Assembly: GCF_028640845.1 (NCBI RefSeq)
Contig: NC_080540.1
Location: 49,892,561-49,956,560, forward strand
DNA: 64,000 nucleotides
Source of the DNA: Ahaetulla prasina
Lineage: Eukaryota; Chordata; Lepidosauria; Squamata; Colubridae
Reading direction: 5' to 3'
The first letter of the stretch is position 1. Each line of letters starts with the position of its first letter. The notes below the pieces were generated by a model. That model was given only the letters and a program-made list of their open reading frames with translations. It made no database searches and was not told the origin of the DNA. The position numbers were made by a program, and so were the translations under genes. Below are positions 44,478-55,294 of the stretch, piece by piece.

Positions 44478-44551
44478 CTGAGTTAAGGGTGTTTGTATGT
44501 AGATCTTTAGTTATTCGGGTTTTCTCCCGTGTAAAATTGGAAGTGTCTTGG

Positions 44552-44586
44552 CGACGTTTCGACAAAGTCTCATTCGTCATCTTCAG
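44552..44586 (-). ncRNA. Hammerhead-like ribozyme motif, left arm
   Basis: On the minus strand: CTGAAGAT, stem GACGAA, loop TGAGAC, stem TTTGTC (one G-U pair), GAAACGTC. N1.1/N2.1 outside the core can pair (G-C, C-G). The core has one more base than the textbook CUGANGA. Confidence 0.55.
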
Positions 44587-44964
44587 GCTTCAGCTTCATG
44601 CTTCTGGGAGCAGTGTGTGATCGCAGCTGTTTCTTCCTCTTAACTGCTAGTGGGGGTTTGAACTGATTGGGTGGGAGTTTGGCTGTGCTCTGATTGGCTG
44701 GGGGGTTTTTTGTGCTCTGATTGGCTGGGGTGTGTCCTGTTTGGGTGGGGGCTTGGTTGTGCTCAGTTTAGTCTGTGTTTGGGTGGGGGCACAACCAAGC
44801 CCCCACCCAAACAGGACACACCCCAGCCAATCAGAGTACAAAAAAACCCCCAGCCAATCAGAGCACAGCCAAACTCCCACCCAATCAGTTCAAACCCCCA
44901 CTAGCAGTTAAAAGGAAGAAACAGCTGCGATCACACACTGCTCCCAGAAGCATGAAGCAGAAGC

Positions 44965-44998
44965 CTGAAGATGACGAATGAGACTTCGTCGAAACGTC
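44965..44998 (+). ncRNA. Hammerhead-like ribozyme motif, right arm
   Basis: CTGAAGAT, stem GACGAA, loop TGAGAC, stem TTCGTC, GAAACGTC. The six stem pairs are perfect. The short ACGT stem III is self-complementary, as in hammerheads thought to act as dimers. Confidence 0.6.
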
Positions 44999-45084
44999 AC
45001 CAAGACACTTCCAATTTTACACGGGAGAAAACCCAAACAACCAAAGACCTACATACAAACACCCGTGAAAACCTCAGAAAACAT

Positions 45085-46360
45085 ATATATATATATATAT
45101 TCTTCAAGATAGTCGTTTTATTTATAACAATGTTTGTGTATACTGTTGTGACAAAAAGAAATAAAAAAAGCAAAAAAAAACCCACATAGCTGTTGTAGCA
45201 ATTATTTTGGAGGGAGAGTTGGAGAAAGAGTTGGCTTAACTGCATTTTGTGCTTTTGAAATGTACTGCACCTTTAAGGCAATTGTTCTCTCTGTTGTGTA
45301 ATTTCTACCAACTCTGAGGAAACCGCTCTGCAGGACAGAAAACGATTCATTCCACTGAGTTCAGTAGTGTGATATACTATCTCTATATTTGTAGGTTATT
45401 GTTGTTTTTGTAATGCAAGAAATAATGGTCTGTTCATAATTAGAAGTAGAATGATTTTCTACATTCTACTTGGATGTTGCAGGAGAAATAGAGAATGTAA
45501 TTCCTTAGATCATCCCTTGGAAGATTTTGGCAGCAGGTTGTTGTTTAAAGCAGGGGTCTCCAACCTTGGTCCCTTTAAGACTTGTGGACTTCAACTCCCA
45601 GAGTCCTTCAGCCAACAAAGCTGGCTGAGGAACTCTGGAGTTGAAGTCCACAAGTCTTAAAGGGATCAAGGTTGGAGACCCCTGCTTTAAAGTGATTTGC
45701 AAAGGAGCTAAAAGGGGTCCAACTGGGAAATCTCAAGGTAGCATTATAGGTGTAAAGTCAGGCAAGACCCTGGCCAACTTTTGTTGGGAGAAATACAGTT
45801 TATTACAAATGTACAGCGTACAAAGCAACTCATTTTTTACATAAAAACAGGAATTAGATCTGTTATTAGCACTTTTATTACTTCTTGCTCTTTTGGGGAT
45901 GCTTACTTGCCTTAACATATTTCCTACATTCCTACTCCACATCTTAGACCTTAATTCTGCTTCTGTTAACCGTTTCTTCTTTTTTATATTTTTACTTATT
46001 TCTGTAAGTCTACACTTTATTAGGCGTGACTATCTTTATTCCTACTCGGCTCTGTTGATACCCTAGGAATTTCAAGCTTTGGGTTCCTTTTTTCTCAGCA
46101 TTCTTCTTTTGTCATCCTTCTTCTTTCTCCAGCTCTTCTCTCTGTTATAACTTTGGTATTTTAAAGTCATTATACTTTCTGTTCCACACTTGTGTTGCAG
46201 CACTTGTACCCTTGAAGCCAAGTGCTAGATTCCATAATTCCCACCTCTGGCCTGGAACCCAGGTTTCGGGGTTCCTGTCACAGCTCTCCCAGCCATGTCC
46301 TTAATCCTTGTCCTTGACATAAAGAACTTTTCATACGCCAATCGGTCTAGTCAGCATGTC
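45085..46360. other. No gene seen; contains a palindromic hAT
   Basis: AT-rich unassigned sequence except for the hAT at 45551-45684. Confidence 0.5.
45551..45684. mobile_element. Palindromic hAT MITE, 134 bp
   Basis: CAGGGGTCTCCAACCTTGG to CCAAGGTTGGAGACCCCTG (the right end has TCAAGG), a near-perfect hairpin. Flanks gtttaaag and ctttaaag match at 7 of 8. Confidence 0.92.
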
Positions 46361-46364
46361 TCAT

Positions 46365-46853
46365 TGTAGGAATTTAGCACCCACCCCCCTCCTAGAAGAA
46401 TGAAATATTTTAGAAAATATTTAAAAGGCAGAATATATTTCCCTGGATGAGAAATGGAGAAACATGTTTTAAAGACAAAGCAGCTCCCTGCAACTTCCTG
46501 CCACCCCCCACCTTTGTCAATGGGCCATCATCTGCATCATAATAGAACCCATCTAGCAACTGAAACTCACCACATGGCACCTGGGAAGATTACATCAGCC
46601 AGCAAGGCTAGCTAAGACCCCCACCCCCTGGGAGTCTGACAGCCAATCAGGGTACTCTTCTTGTGCCCCAGAAAGTTCAAAGCTCAGAAAAAGCATAAAG
46701 CCAGGGAGCACACAGGATCTCAGCCCTTTTCTGTTCAGGATCTCAAGCCATGTGATCCTGACCACCATTAAACCATCTTTCCAAGCAGCCTCCATGTTTC
46801 CAGTGTCTTTGTCCCCACTTGGAACTGAACCCAGATGGATATTTCTTCCAACA
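46365..46853 (+). promoter_or_regulatory. 5' LTR (promoter and poly(A) region)
   Basis: A CCAAT box lies in AGCCAATCAGG near 46641-46651, a weak TATA-like CATAAAG at 46694-46700, and ATTAAA as a possible polyadenylation signal at 46767-46772. The LTR starts TGTAGG and ends CAACA. Confidence 0.8.
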
Positions 46854-46855
46854 AT

Positions 46856-46873
46856 TGGCCCCCACAGATGGGA
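46856..46873 (+). other. Primer-binding site candidate
   Basis: TGGCCCCCACAGATGGGA begins two bases after the 5' LTR. It starts TGG as tRNA-complementary sites do and loosely resembles the lysine-tRNA type (TGGCGCCCA...). The tRNA match is imperfect and from memory. Confidence 0.6.
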
Positions 46874-49596
46874 CTCCAAGCTAACCTAACCAATGGACCT
46901 GGCCCAGGTAAGCCTCCCTTGCTAGCAGCAGACCCATTGAGTCTGTGGGTAAGTTTTCCTGGACCTTGGCCATTTGGAACTAGGTTTTAAAGGGGTTTTG
47001 AGTGTTGAGCTCAAAGGCTGCTTGGAAAGAAGGTGAGTACCTCTAAATTTTAATTTTAAAGCATGGAAAAGCATGGGAAATATGTGTATGCCTGCATGTG
47101 TGTGAGTAAGAGAGCCCTTCTCCCAATCACAGCTGGATCTTGCTTCCTCTGTGCATTTCCTAACCGCAGAAAGACCAAAAGTCTGGAGAGCATGGGGGTT
47201 TTGCCAGAGCACAGGACCTTCTGTAAGGGAAGGAGGAAGTGTGTGTGGGGGATTCCACCTAAGGAAACAGTCTGATTCCACCTCTTTGAGCAACCTCTAG
47301 CCGCACCTCTACCTACTGCTAGCTCCACTGAGCCGTGACCAGTAGGCTAGAGAAAGCAAGGGAGGGAAGCCAAATGTGGAACTTTGTGTTTTCAAGAAAT
47401 GGAAGCTGAGTGAAAGGAAAAGAAGTGTGAAGGGGAAAGAAAAAGAAATATATAGGAACTATTGGTGTATCTAAAAAGGAAAGCAAAGCCTAAAGTGGTG
47501 CATGTAGAGTGAGAGGAGGTGCTCGTACCTGCTGTAGGGGCAGCAAGATCCTCCAGGATCACTATATTTTTATTGGTGATCTTCAAATAAGAGTTCCCTT
47601 AAGGAAGGGGCCCATACTTCAACAGAAGGGAGTCGGAGTCCTTCGCGGATACCTTTTTTTCCGAAACTGCGGGAGTACCCGGCTATGACAAAGTGAGCCT
47701 CACATTCCGAGGATCATGGGAAGCGTAAGCTCGAGGGTATAGGGAAATCCCCTGAGAGACATGCTTGGGGCCTGGGATGCCAGGCAGGTGCCAGTGTTGA
47801 CTGGCATGCGAGAAAAGAAATTGAAGAAATTGTGTAAAAAAATGGGCTTTGCTAAGAGATAACACCAGGAAGACAAATTTGGCTAAATAAAGGTACTTAA
47901 AAGAAAAAGGGAAATATATAAATAGGAATGTTTGGGTTTTTGTTTGTTTTGTTTGTTTTGTTTGTTTGTCTGTCTCTTTCTTTGTCTTCTATGGAACCAC
48001 GTGGTCTGTCTGTTAAGATTTGTGCCTTCCCTAATTTAACTGAGATTTATGGCGGGAATGATCAATGTGTGTGTAAATCTCAGAGTTTTGTTTTTCTCTT
48101 TGTCCTCCTTGTTTTTTTTTATGTGTGTATGTCTTTGTGGGCCCTTGAGGTAATTGTAACTGTAAAATGTATCTGATCTCTAGAGACAAGAATTTTAAAT
48201 TGTTAGAGAAAAAGAAAAGGTTGAAGCAATGAAAATGGGGAAGAGAGAGGAAAAAAAAGGAAAGAGCCTTTTTCCTGTCTTTGTCCGGCCAACAAAACAG
48301 TAAAAAGGACTTTTCATCCTATTTCTGGTTTTTTTTTCTCCTTCCCTCTCTTTATCTTAAAGTAACAACTCAAGTTTATAAGGAAACATTTTAAGTTCAC
48401 TTACAAGATAAGTTTATGAGGAAACGTTTTAAGTTCACTTACAAGAGAAAAAAAAATCAGTCTTGCATTTACTATGTGTTTAAATGATTTTACTTGTTCA
48501 TCCTCTTTCTGAAGCATGTGAATCCAGTTTTTTTCTTTCTCATCAGTTGTTGAAACTGCATTTTGTTGAAACTGCATTATCTTTTAGTAACTGCAATATT
48601 GATGTGTTGTTTCTTTTCAAACTCTGCCTGCAAGATATCTACCCACCCTTTTTAATCCTGTTACAATGCCTTTCCTGAGAAGATTACCCACAAAAGTGGG
48701 GAGGAGATCCTGTTCTAATGTCTTTCAGCCCTGAAAAGATGACTCTGCAACTGTGGATTTTTGTCTGGTGGGAGGGAAATATGTCCAAAATGTTTGTATT
48801 GCCTGTATTGTAAAGGTAGCTGCATACACAGGCACACACAGAGAGACACGCCATTCAGAATTAGACTGAAACTATTCCCTTCACTTACCTCCACACAAGA
48901 CTTCTAGGTTGATTTTGCTCTGTGGCACTAAAAGCCCAAGGAGTCAGATCTCCCTGCTAATTCCATGGGGGAGGGGCATCCCCCTCAGGCAATTCCTCAC
49001 TTGAAGAGATAGCAGAAAAAGTGATATCCAAAACCCAAGCCCTGGCTATGACTCACAAATGTTGCTGCCCAGTTGCCCAGTAAAGCAAGATATGTTGCAC
49101 TGGTGGTCTCATGAGTAGAAGTCCCAGGGCTCATTGTGTGTAATTTAAAAAAAAAGAAAGGAAAAAGCCTTGATTGCACACTGATTAACCTCAATTTGGA
49201 CTAAAAAAAAAAATCTTGGATGCACTAAAGTAAGAGCTAGGGCAGGTTCAGTAACCAACCCTTGGAAATAGGCAGCCTGTAATTTAAAGGAAAACCATGG
49301 CTGTGAAAATTTTGGGATGTGTGCTTGCTTGAAACCTGACTGGAAGCTCACAGAAAGTGATATCTAACAGCTGAAATTAATTGGCATAGAAAATACTGGA
49401 TACTTACCAGAACTTTTCCCCTGGCTGCTAGACCTTCATGGTTGAAAGCTTTTGGGAGCCACTGAAGGAATCTTTTTTTCTGTTGTCTCTATCAATGGCT
49501 TCCTTTGCATCAGAAAAATTAAAAGCACCCATCAAGCCTCCCTGATTTGATCAATTTTAATTTTTTGCCAAGAGCATGTTTCAAAACTCACGTTTT
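46874..49596 (+). other. Interior of the LTR element, no coding capacity seen
   Basis: GT-containing possible splice donors follow CCAG and AAAG (CAGGTAAGCC near 46908, AAGGTGAGTA near 47031). An ATG at 47716 starts MGSVSSRV and then a stop, which could be the remnant of a myristoylated gag start. Two direct duplications are seen: about 38 bp at 48370-48445 (GGAAACNTTTTAAGTTCAC) and 17 bp at 48546-48579 (TTGTTGAAACTGCATT). All frames are short. Confidence 0.6.
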
Positions 49597-49618
49597 GAAA
49601 AAAAAAAAAAGTAGGGAT
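49597..49618 (+). other. Polypurine tract candidate
   Basis: A long A-run followed by GTAGGGA directly precedes the 3' LTR, the expected place of the plus-strand primer. Confidence 0.65.
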
Positions 49619-50107
49619 TGTAGGAATTTAGCACCCACCCCCCTCCTAGAAGAATGAAATATTTTAGAAAATATTTAAAAGGCAGAATATATTTCCCTGG
49701 ATGAGAAATGGAGAAACATGTTTTAAAGACAAAGCAGCTCCCTGCAACTTCCTGCCACCCCCCACCTTTGTCAATGGGCCATCATCTGCATCATAATAGA
49801 ACTCATCTAGCAACTGAAACTCACCACATGGCACCTGGGAAGATTACATCAGCCAGCAAGGCTAGCTAAGACCCCCACCCCCTGGGAGTCTGACAGCCAA
49901 TCAGGGTACTCTTCTTGTGCCCCAGAAAGTTCAAAGCTCAGAAAAAGCATAAAGCCAGGGAGCACACAGGATCTCAGCCCTTTTCTATTCAGGATCTCAA
50001 GCCATGTGATCCTGACCACCATTAAACCATCTTTCCAAGCAGCCTCCATGTTTCCAGTGTCTTTGTCCCCACTTGGAACTGAACCCAGATGGATATTTCT
50101 TCCAACA
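49619..50107 (+). repeat. 3' LTR
   Basis: Same 489-bp length as the 5' LTR. The differences seen by eye are C/T at 46559/49803-region (AGAACCC versus AGAACTC) and G/A in TTTTCTGTTC versus TTTTCTATTC. Confidence 0.92.
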
Positions 50108-50285
50108 TCATGATTCTGAATCACCAAGTCTCATGGCTCTTCTCTCTGTGTTCTTATAGGGTACAGTTGCATCCTCTCTTGTTGGGTTTTCCTGGCTCTA
50201 ACTAGTAAAAATACCCATGACTTTTTATGGCTAGATAAGAATATCCATTGCATACTAGAATGAAGCAACTAGAATGGCATTCTAG

Positions 50286-50555
50286 CACCTGAGGGTAGAA
50301 CAAGAAGCAATGGGTGGAAACTGATCAAGGAAAGAAGCAACTTAGAACTAAGGAGAAATTTCCTGACAGTTAGAACAATTAGTAAGTGAAACAACTTGCC
50401 TGCAGAAGTTGTAAATGCTCCAACACTGGAAATGTTTAAGAAAATGTTGGATAACCATCTGTCTGAGATGGTGTAGGGTTTCCTGCCTGGGCAGGGGGTT
50501 GGACTAGAAGGCCTCCAAGGTCCATTCCAACTCTGTTGTTATTATTATTAACTTG
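50286..50555 (+). mobile_element. CR1-type LINE 3' end, short copy
   Basis: Starts at CACCTGAGGGTAGAACAAG, gives NFLTVRTI and LPAEVVNAPTLE with changes, then the GAGATGGTGTAGGGTTTCC 3' UTR and a short TTATTA tail. Confidence 0.85.
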
Positions 50556-50642
50556 AAGCAAAGACCATTTTTACATTCATTCCAGTTTAATTTGGCACAC
50601 CCAGCCCTTATTGACTTGCTCTTGAAATTAAATAGTTATTGA

Positions 50643-51030
50643 TAGGGGTGGGCTTCAAAAATTTTAGCAAGAGGTTCTCTGCCCAGTTGCTGGGTGGGCA
50701 TGGCCATAGTGAGTGTGGCCTAGTTAACCTCCTGCACCATGGTGGGTGGGTGTTTTTGCCCTCCCCAGGCTCTGGAGGCTTTCTTCAAGCCTCCGGGAGG
50801 GCAAAAATGGCCTCCCCAGGCTCCGGAGGCCCATTTTTTGCCCTCCCTGAGCCTCCATGCATGCCCTGCATTTACCTGTATCCAAAACGGGCCACGTGGG
50901 GACTCCTGGGAGGGGCGGGGAAGGGTGGGCGGGGCCAGCCAGTAGTGGGATTAGAGGGTTCTCCAAACTGCACAGAATCTTAGATAGAGGTTCTCCTGAA
51001 CCCCTACGAAGCCCCAGCAGCCCACCCCTG
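50643..51030. mobile_element. hAT element, 388 bp, GC-rich
   Basis: TAGGGGTGGGCTTCAAAAATT to CAGCCCACCCCTG with a perfect 8-bp duplication gttattga (50635-50642, 51031-51038). Inside, GCCTCCCCAGGCTCNGGAGG is repeated with changes. Confidence 0.9.
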
Positions 51031-51038
51031 GTTATTGA

Positions 51039-51642
51039 TGATTGAACTATATATTTTTTCTACCTTGAAAAATAATATCTCAATGTCACTCTTACATTTG
51101 TAATGCACCCATGTTCCTTCCCTTTCCTCCCATTCCCCAAGTACTGTAAACATTTGTTTTTGTTGTTCCAGTAATACAAAATATCTCCTACATCTCTTGC
51201 TTCTGGTTGGTAACATCTACCTCATTTGTTCCTTTTGTCAGTTGTTCTTATGCAGAACGGTTTCCACTATCCATTTCTTTTGTTGGGCCTATTATCTTTG
51301 CAATGACACATCCTTCTCATTTCTCAGCTGAAGCCCTTTGTTGCTTCAGTCTTTTTATTTCTCCTTCAAAACCTGCTCTGAGCTTGTATTTGCTTCAAAT
51401 ATATCCAGGGTTGTTTACAGCCAGGCAAGCACACTAACAGCACAGGTCACAATTTCAGACTTCTGTTCATCCTCATTTCTGCATTTTACGGCACCATTGT
51501 GTATACATTGAGTAGGCCACTTCCAATGTCAAGGCTAAGGAAAAGAATGGCCATGGATCCAGTAAAAGAACAGGAGAAGAAGATTTGGGATTTACTGCTT
51601 TAGGCAAGCTCCTGTTAAGTTTCCCTGTTTAGTTATTGAGAC
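51039..51642. other. No gene seen
   Basis: Unassigned pyrimidine-rich sequence with short frames only. Confidence 0.5.
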
Positions 51643-51836
51643 AATAGAATAGAATAGAATAGAATAGAATAGAATAGAATAGAATAGAATAGAATAGAAT
51701 AGAATAGAGTAGAGTAGAGTAGAGTAGAGTAGAGTAGAGTAGAGTAGAGTAGAGTAGAGTAGAGTAGAGTAGAGTAGAGTAGAATAGAATAGAATAGAAT
51801 AGAATAGAATAGAATAGAATAGAATAGAATAGAATA
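51643..51836. repeat. (AGAAT)n array with an (AGAGT)n core
   Basis: 194 bp of pentamers. The central block (about 51706-51780) is uniformly AGAGT, with AGAAT on both sides. It joins directly to the 3' end of a minus-strand CR1 copy. Confidence 0.95.
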
Positions 51837-52580
51837 ACAGAGTTGGAAGGGACTTTGGAGGTCTTCTAGTTCAACCCCCTGCTTAGGCAGGAAACCCTAC
51901 ACCACTTCAGACAAATGGTTATCCAACATCTTCTTAAAAACGTCCACTGTTGGAGCATTCACAACTTCTGGAGGCAAGCTGTTCCACTGATTAATTGTTC
52001 TAACTGTCAGGAAATTTCTCCTTAGTTCTAAGTTGGTTCTCTCCTTGATTAGTTTCCACCCTTTGCTTCTTGTCCTACTCTCAGATGCTTTGGAGAATAG
52101 CTTGACTCCCTCTTCTTTGTGGCAACCCCTGAGATATTGGAACTGATATCTTGTCTCCCCTAGTCCTTCTTTTCATTAAACTAGATATACCCAGTTCCTG
52201 CAACCCTTCTTCATATGTTTTAGCCTCCAATCCACTAATCAGGGGTGAAATCCAGCAGAACTGGTAGTGGAAATTTTGAGTAGTTCAGAGAACCGGAAAA
52301 TACCACCTCTGGTTGGCCCCAGAGTGGGGTGGGAATGGAGATTTTGCAGTACCCTTCCCCTGCCATGCCCACCAAGCCGCACCCACCAAGCCACAACATG
52401 CCCACCAAGCCACGCCCACAGAACTGGTAATTAAAAAATTTGAATTTCACCGCTGCCCCAATCATCTTTGTTGCTCTTCTCTGCACTCTTTTTTACATCT
52501 TGGTGGTCAAAACTGAATTCAGTATTCCAAGTGTGGCCTTACCAAGGCATTATAAAGTGGTATTAACACTTCACGTGATC
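51837..52580 (-). mobile_element. CR1-type LINE 3' end, split by a hAT
   Basis: The minus strand gives the same ORF2 tail and 3' UTR as 1631-2213. It is interrupted at CCACTAAT by the hAT at 52240-52455 and resumes CAATCATCTTTGTTGC. Frameshifts are present. 5' truncation near 52580. Confidence 0.85.
52240..52455. mobile_element. hAT family B nested in CR1
   Basis: CAGGGGTGAAATCCAGCAG to GAATTTCACCGCTG. Flanks ccactaat and cccc-aat are compatible with a decayed duplication. The uninterrupted CR1 at 2018-2050 confirms the insertion. Confidence 0.88.
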
Positions 52581-53231
52581 ATTAAGGACAGCTAGTGATA
52601 AAACAATCAGAAAAATGGCCAAGAAAAAATATTAATTGAAGCACTTCAAACTGAGAACTTGTTACTATGAATCAGTAGATGTTATTCCTAGTAGTATCAA
52701 AATAAAGAATATGTTCCTCAAGATTACATGGACATCATCTGTTATTGGCATGATAAGCAAGACTTCCACCAGAATATACAAACCAGATAAAGTTATACTG
52801 ATTATATGCCATCAAGTCAGTGTTGCTCTTATAGCAACAGCATAGATAGATTATATCGAGGAAGATCTGTCCCCAACCTTGTCATTCAGGTCTTTGAATG
52901 GTGCTCTCATCGCCACTATCACTAAGTCCATCTACCTTGCCCACTTTCCTAGCATTACGGGCCTTTCTAGAGAACTTATAGAATGTGTCTGAAATAGGAT
53001 AACTTGGGCCTGTCCTTGTGCCTCAAGTGAGTTTGTTTTCTTGGCTATCCATGGTATTCTCAGGAGTCTTTTTCAAAAGTAAAGTACAAAAATATCTATA
53101 CTCTTCCAAGTCTGCTTCTTCGATCTCCAACTTTCAAGTATCACAGAGAAAACTCCTAGTGTTTCTAATACCAACACATCAAGGCATTTGGATGTCTTTT
53201 CCGAGGCTTTAATTGACATTTTCTCACCACA
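52581..53231. other. No gene seen
   Basis: Unassigned sequence. Confidence 0.5.
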
Positions 53232-53584
53232 GCCAACTCGCCATGGCCAACTTGCCACAGCCAACTCATCGTGGGACAACTCGTCAGGGTCAGCTCACTA
53301 CGGGACAAGTCCCTGTGGGACAAGAGTTACACTAATATCAAAGAAATGGTGGAATAGAATAATTAAAGAACAGAGGAAAAAGGAGAGACAAAAAGAAATT
53401 TGAATGACAAAAATTAAAATAATTTTTATTTATTTTAAATAATTAGATTGAATTGTTAAATTGTCCTGTGGTGAGTTGTCCTGCAGCGAGTTGGCTGTGG
53501 TGAATTGTCCCACAGTGAGTTGACCATGGACAGTTGGCCATGATGAGGTGGCTACAGCGAGTTGGCTGTGGTGAGTTGCCCCAT
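53232..53584. repeat. Foldback element built of 14-bp units
   Basis: The left block (53232-53330) repeats GCCAACTCGCCATG-like and GGGACAACTCGTC-like units. The right block (53465-53584) has the same units inverted (GTGGTGAGTTGGC, GAGTTGTCC). An AT-rich core of about 130 bp with AAGAAATGGTGGAAT separates them. CCATTCCATTTCTTTG follows the right block, which mirrors part of the core. I do not know the family. Confidence 0.75.
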
Positions 53585-53950
53585 TCCATTTCTTTGACTG
53601 CTGGTTCATTTATTCTTTGCAGTCAACCCTAAAGGGCAAAAACTACCTTCAATAACCTTACTGTCAATTCTAAGCTGGTTTCTTTATTGTTATTATTAGT
53701 TTGGTCTCTTCAAATTTAATCTTAGTTCCATTTTTTACCCACTGTCAATACTAGAGCTTGTAGATCATTCGCATCTTCAGCTATGAGGGTAGTACCATTA
53801 GCTAAACACAGGCTACTGAAGTTTCTTCTTCTAATTTTAAAACTACATTCCTTCTTCCAATTCAATGTCTAAGAATATATATTCTGCATATAGGTTAAAT
53901 AAATAAGGAGAGAATGGTTTATAATTGTCCCACTCCTTTGCCTATTTGGA
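53585..53950. other. No gene seen
   Basis: Unassigned sequence. Confidence 0.45.
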
Positions 53951-54180
53951 GAATAGAATAGAATTTTTATTGGCCAAGTGTGATTGGACACACAAGGAAT
54001 TTGTCTTGCTGCATATGCTCTCAGTGTACATAAAAGAAAAGATACCTTCATCAAGGTACAACACTTAATGATGGTCATAGAGTACAAATTTAACACTTAA
54101 TGATACACTTAATGATAGTCATAGGCTACAAATAAGCAATCAGGAAAAAATCAATATCAATATAAATCATAAGGACCTAG
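53951..54180 (-). mobile_element. CR1/L3-type LINE 3' end
   Basis: (GAATA)n, then the complement of CACTTGGCCAATAAAAATTC and the family 3' UTR (CACACAAGGAATTTGTCTTG). Truncated near 54180, with a local duplication of ACACTTAATGAT. Confidence 0.85.
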
Positions 54181-54479
54181 TCTTTTTCGCCATGATAGGC
54201 AGATTTTTACTTCCTGACCTATTTGCATAATCAGATATTCTAGGAACAGATCTATATGTAAAACAATAGTTTCTCAGCTGACCTGTTCCAAACAATTATC
54301 TGAATATGGTTCTATCAGTAACTAATTGGTAGTCAGGTGAGCTTTCAGCCCAGGTATTATAAATAAGAATCCCTACTGAACTATCCAGTAGCTACAACCT
54401 GCAAGAATTATATCTTACCAACTCATTCTAATTGACCTCCCACAAAAATCATATTATTTTATAGTCTTGGTATGAGGTT

Positions 54480-54870
54480 AGCAAAGATCACTGTGGCAAG
54501 CTATCCTTGATTGGGGAAGACATTGTCAGTTCCAGATAGTCTTGATATTTTTTAAGGGCACTTTGGTTTTAAGTGAAAGTGAATCCACAAGAAATACCAG
54601 CTACATACCAATTTCTGTAAAAAAATATACAATCCCATCTGGAACCAATACAGTATCCAATTATTAAACTCACTACCACCCTTCCATAGAATTTTGTTCC
54701 TATTAGGATTCAACTTGAGTTTATTCAGCTCATCATATCCAAGCATATGTCTGTTTCAATGTTTGTAATTTTGCCTGCAAGTCAGTCTCACAAGTTGACA
54801 ATAACGGATTATACTTCAGATTCTTGGCAGCACTAAGGAGTTTGGAGAGATGAATACACCAAGATTCCAC
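54480..54870 (-). pseudogene. Old L2-like RT fragment
   Basis: The minus strand reads LNKLKLNPNRNKILWKGGS, which resembles the NRLKLNPSKTE(W)LW motif of L2-type RTs, followed by decayed sequence. It is more diverged than the other L2 copies. Confidence 0.5.
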
Positions 54871-54938
54871 CATTCCACTTCTTTGCTATATCTGAATTAG
54901 CTATAATAAAGATTATACAAAGGTTTATATATACAGAT

Positions 54939-55246
54939 CAGTGGTGGGTTTCAAATTTTTTTACTACTGGTTCTGTGGGTATGGCTTGGTGGGCATGGCA
55001 TGGCTTGATGGGCATGGCTTGGTGGGCGTGGCAGGGGAAGGATACTGTAAAATCTCCATTCCCACCCCACTGCAAGGGAAGGTTACTGCAAAATCCCCAT
55101 TTCCTCCAAATCAGCTGGGATTTGGGAGGCAGAGAATAGATGGGGGTGGGGCCAGTCAGAATTTTTACTACCGGTTCTCCGAACTACTCAAAATTTCCGC
55201 TACCAGTTCTCCAGAACTGGTCAGAACCTGCTGAAACCCACCTCTG
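54939..55246. mobile_element. hAT family B, reverse orientation
   Basis: CAGTGGTGGGTTTCAAATTT to GCTGAAACCCACCTCTG with a perfect 8-bp duplication atacagat (54931-54938, 55247-55254). Confidence 0.95.
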
Positions 55247-55294
55247 ATACAGATTATACATAAGGTGCTTTGAAAGCTATATCTGTGAAGTCTT

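Larger units (their letters stand above)
44478..45077. mobile_element. Penelope-type 600-bp inverted repeat
   Basis: The left arm 44478-44761 and right arm 44790-45077 are near-perfect complements (about 285 bp each) around a 28-nt spacer. Each arm runs from the centre through three ATTGGNTGGG-type repeats to a hammerhead-like motif and an outer end ACATACAAACACCC. It sits between two TA runs (44377-44476 and 45084-45100). No reverse transcriptase is present. I recall the motif ACTTCGTCGAAACGTC as part of vertebrate Penelope-like elements. Confidence 0.8.
46365..50107 (+). mobile_element. LTR retroelement with two LTRs, young, non-autonomous
   Basis: Two 489-bp LTRs (46365-46853, 49619-50107) differ at only two positions. 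4-bp duplications TCAT flank the element (46361-46364, 50108-50111). A primer-binding-like site follows the 5' LTR and a purine-rich tract precedes the 3' LTR. The 2765-bp interior has no frame above about 125 codons and no gag, protease, RT or envelope motif. TG...CA ends and a 4-bp TSD suggest an endogenous retrovirus of ERV1 type, an inference. A related older solo LTR is at 41837-42555. Confidence 0.92.

Noticed and set aside
44671..44904. 77-codon frames repeated on both strands with WLCSDWLG motifs
   Set aside because: They come from the ATTGGCTGG-type repeats in the inverted repeat, and the symmetry makes both strands open.
46874..49596. Gag or envelope gene in the LTR element
   Set aside because: All frames are short and I see no zinc knuckle, protease, RT or envelope motif. 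The MG-initiated frame at 47716 stops after eight codons.
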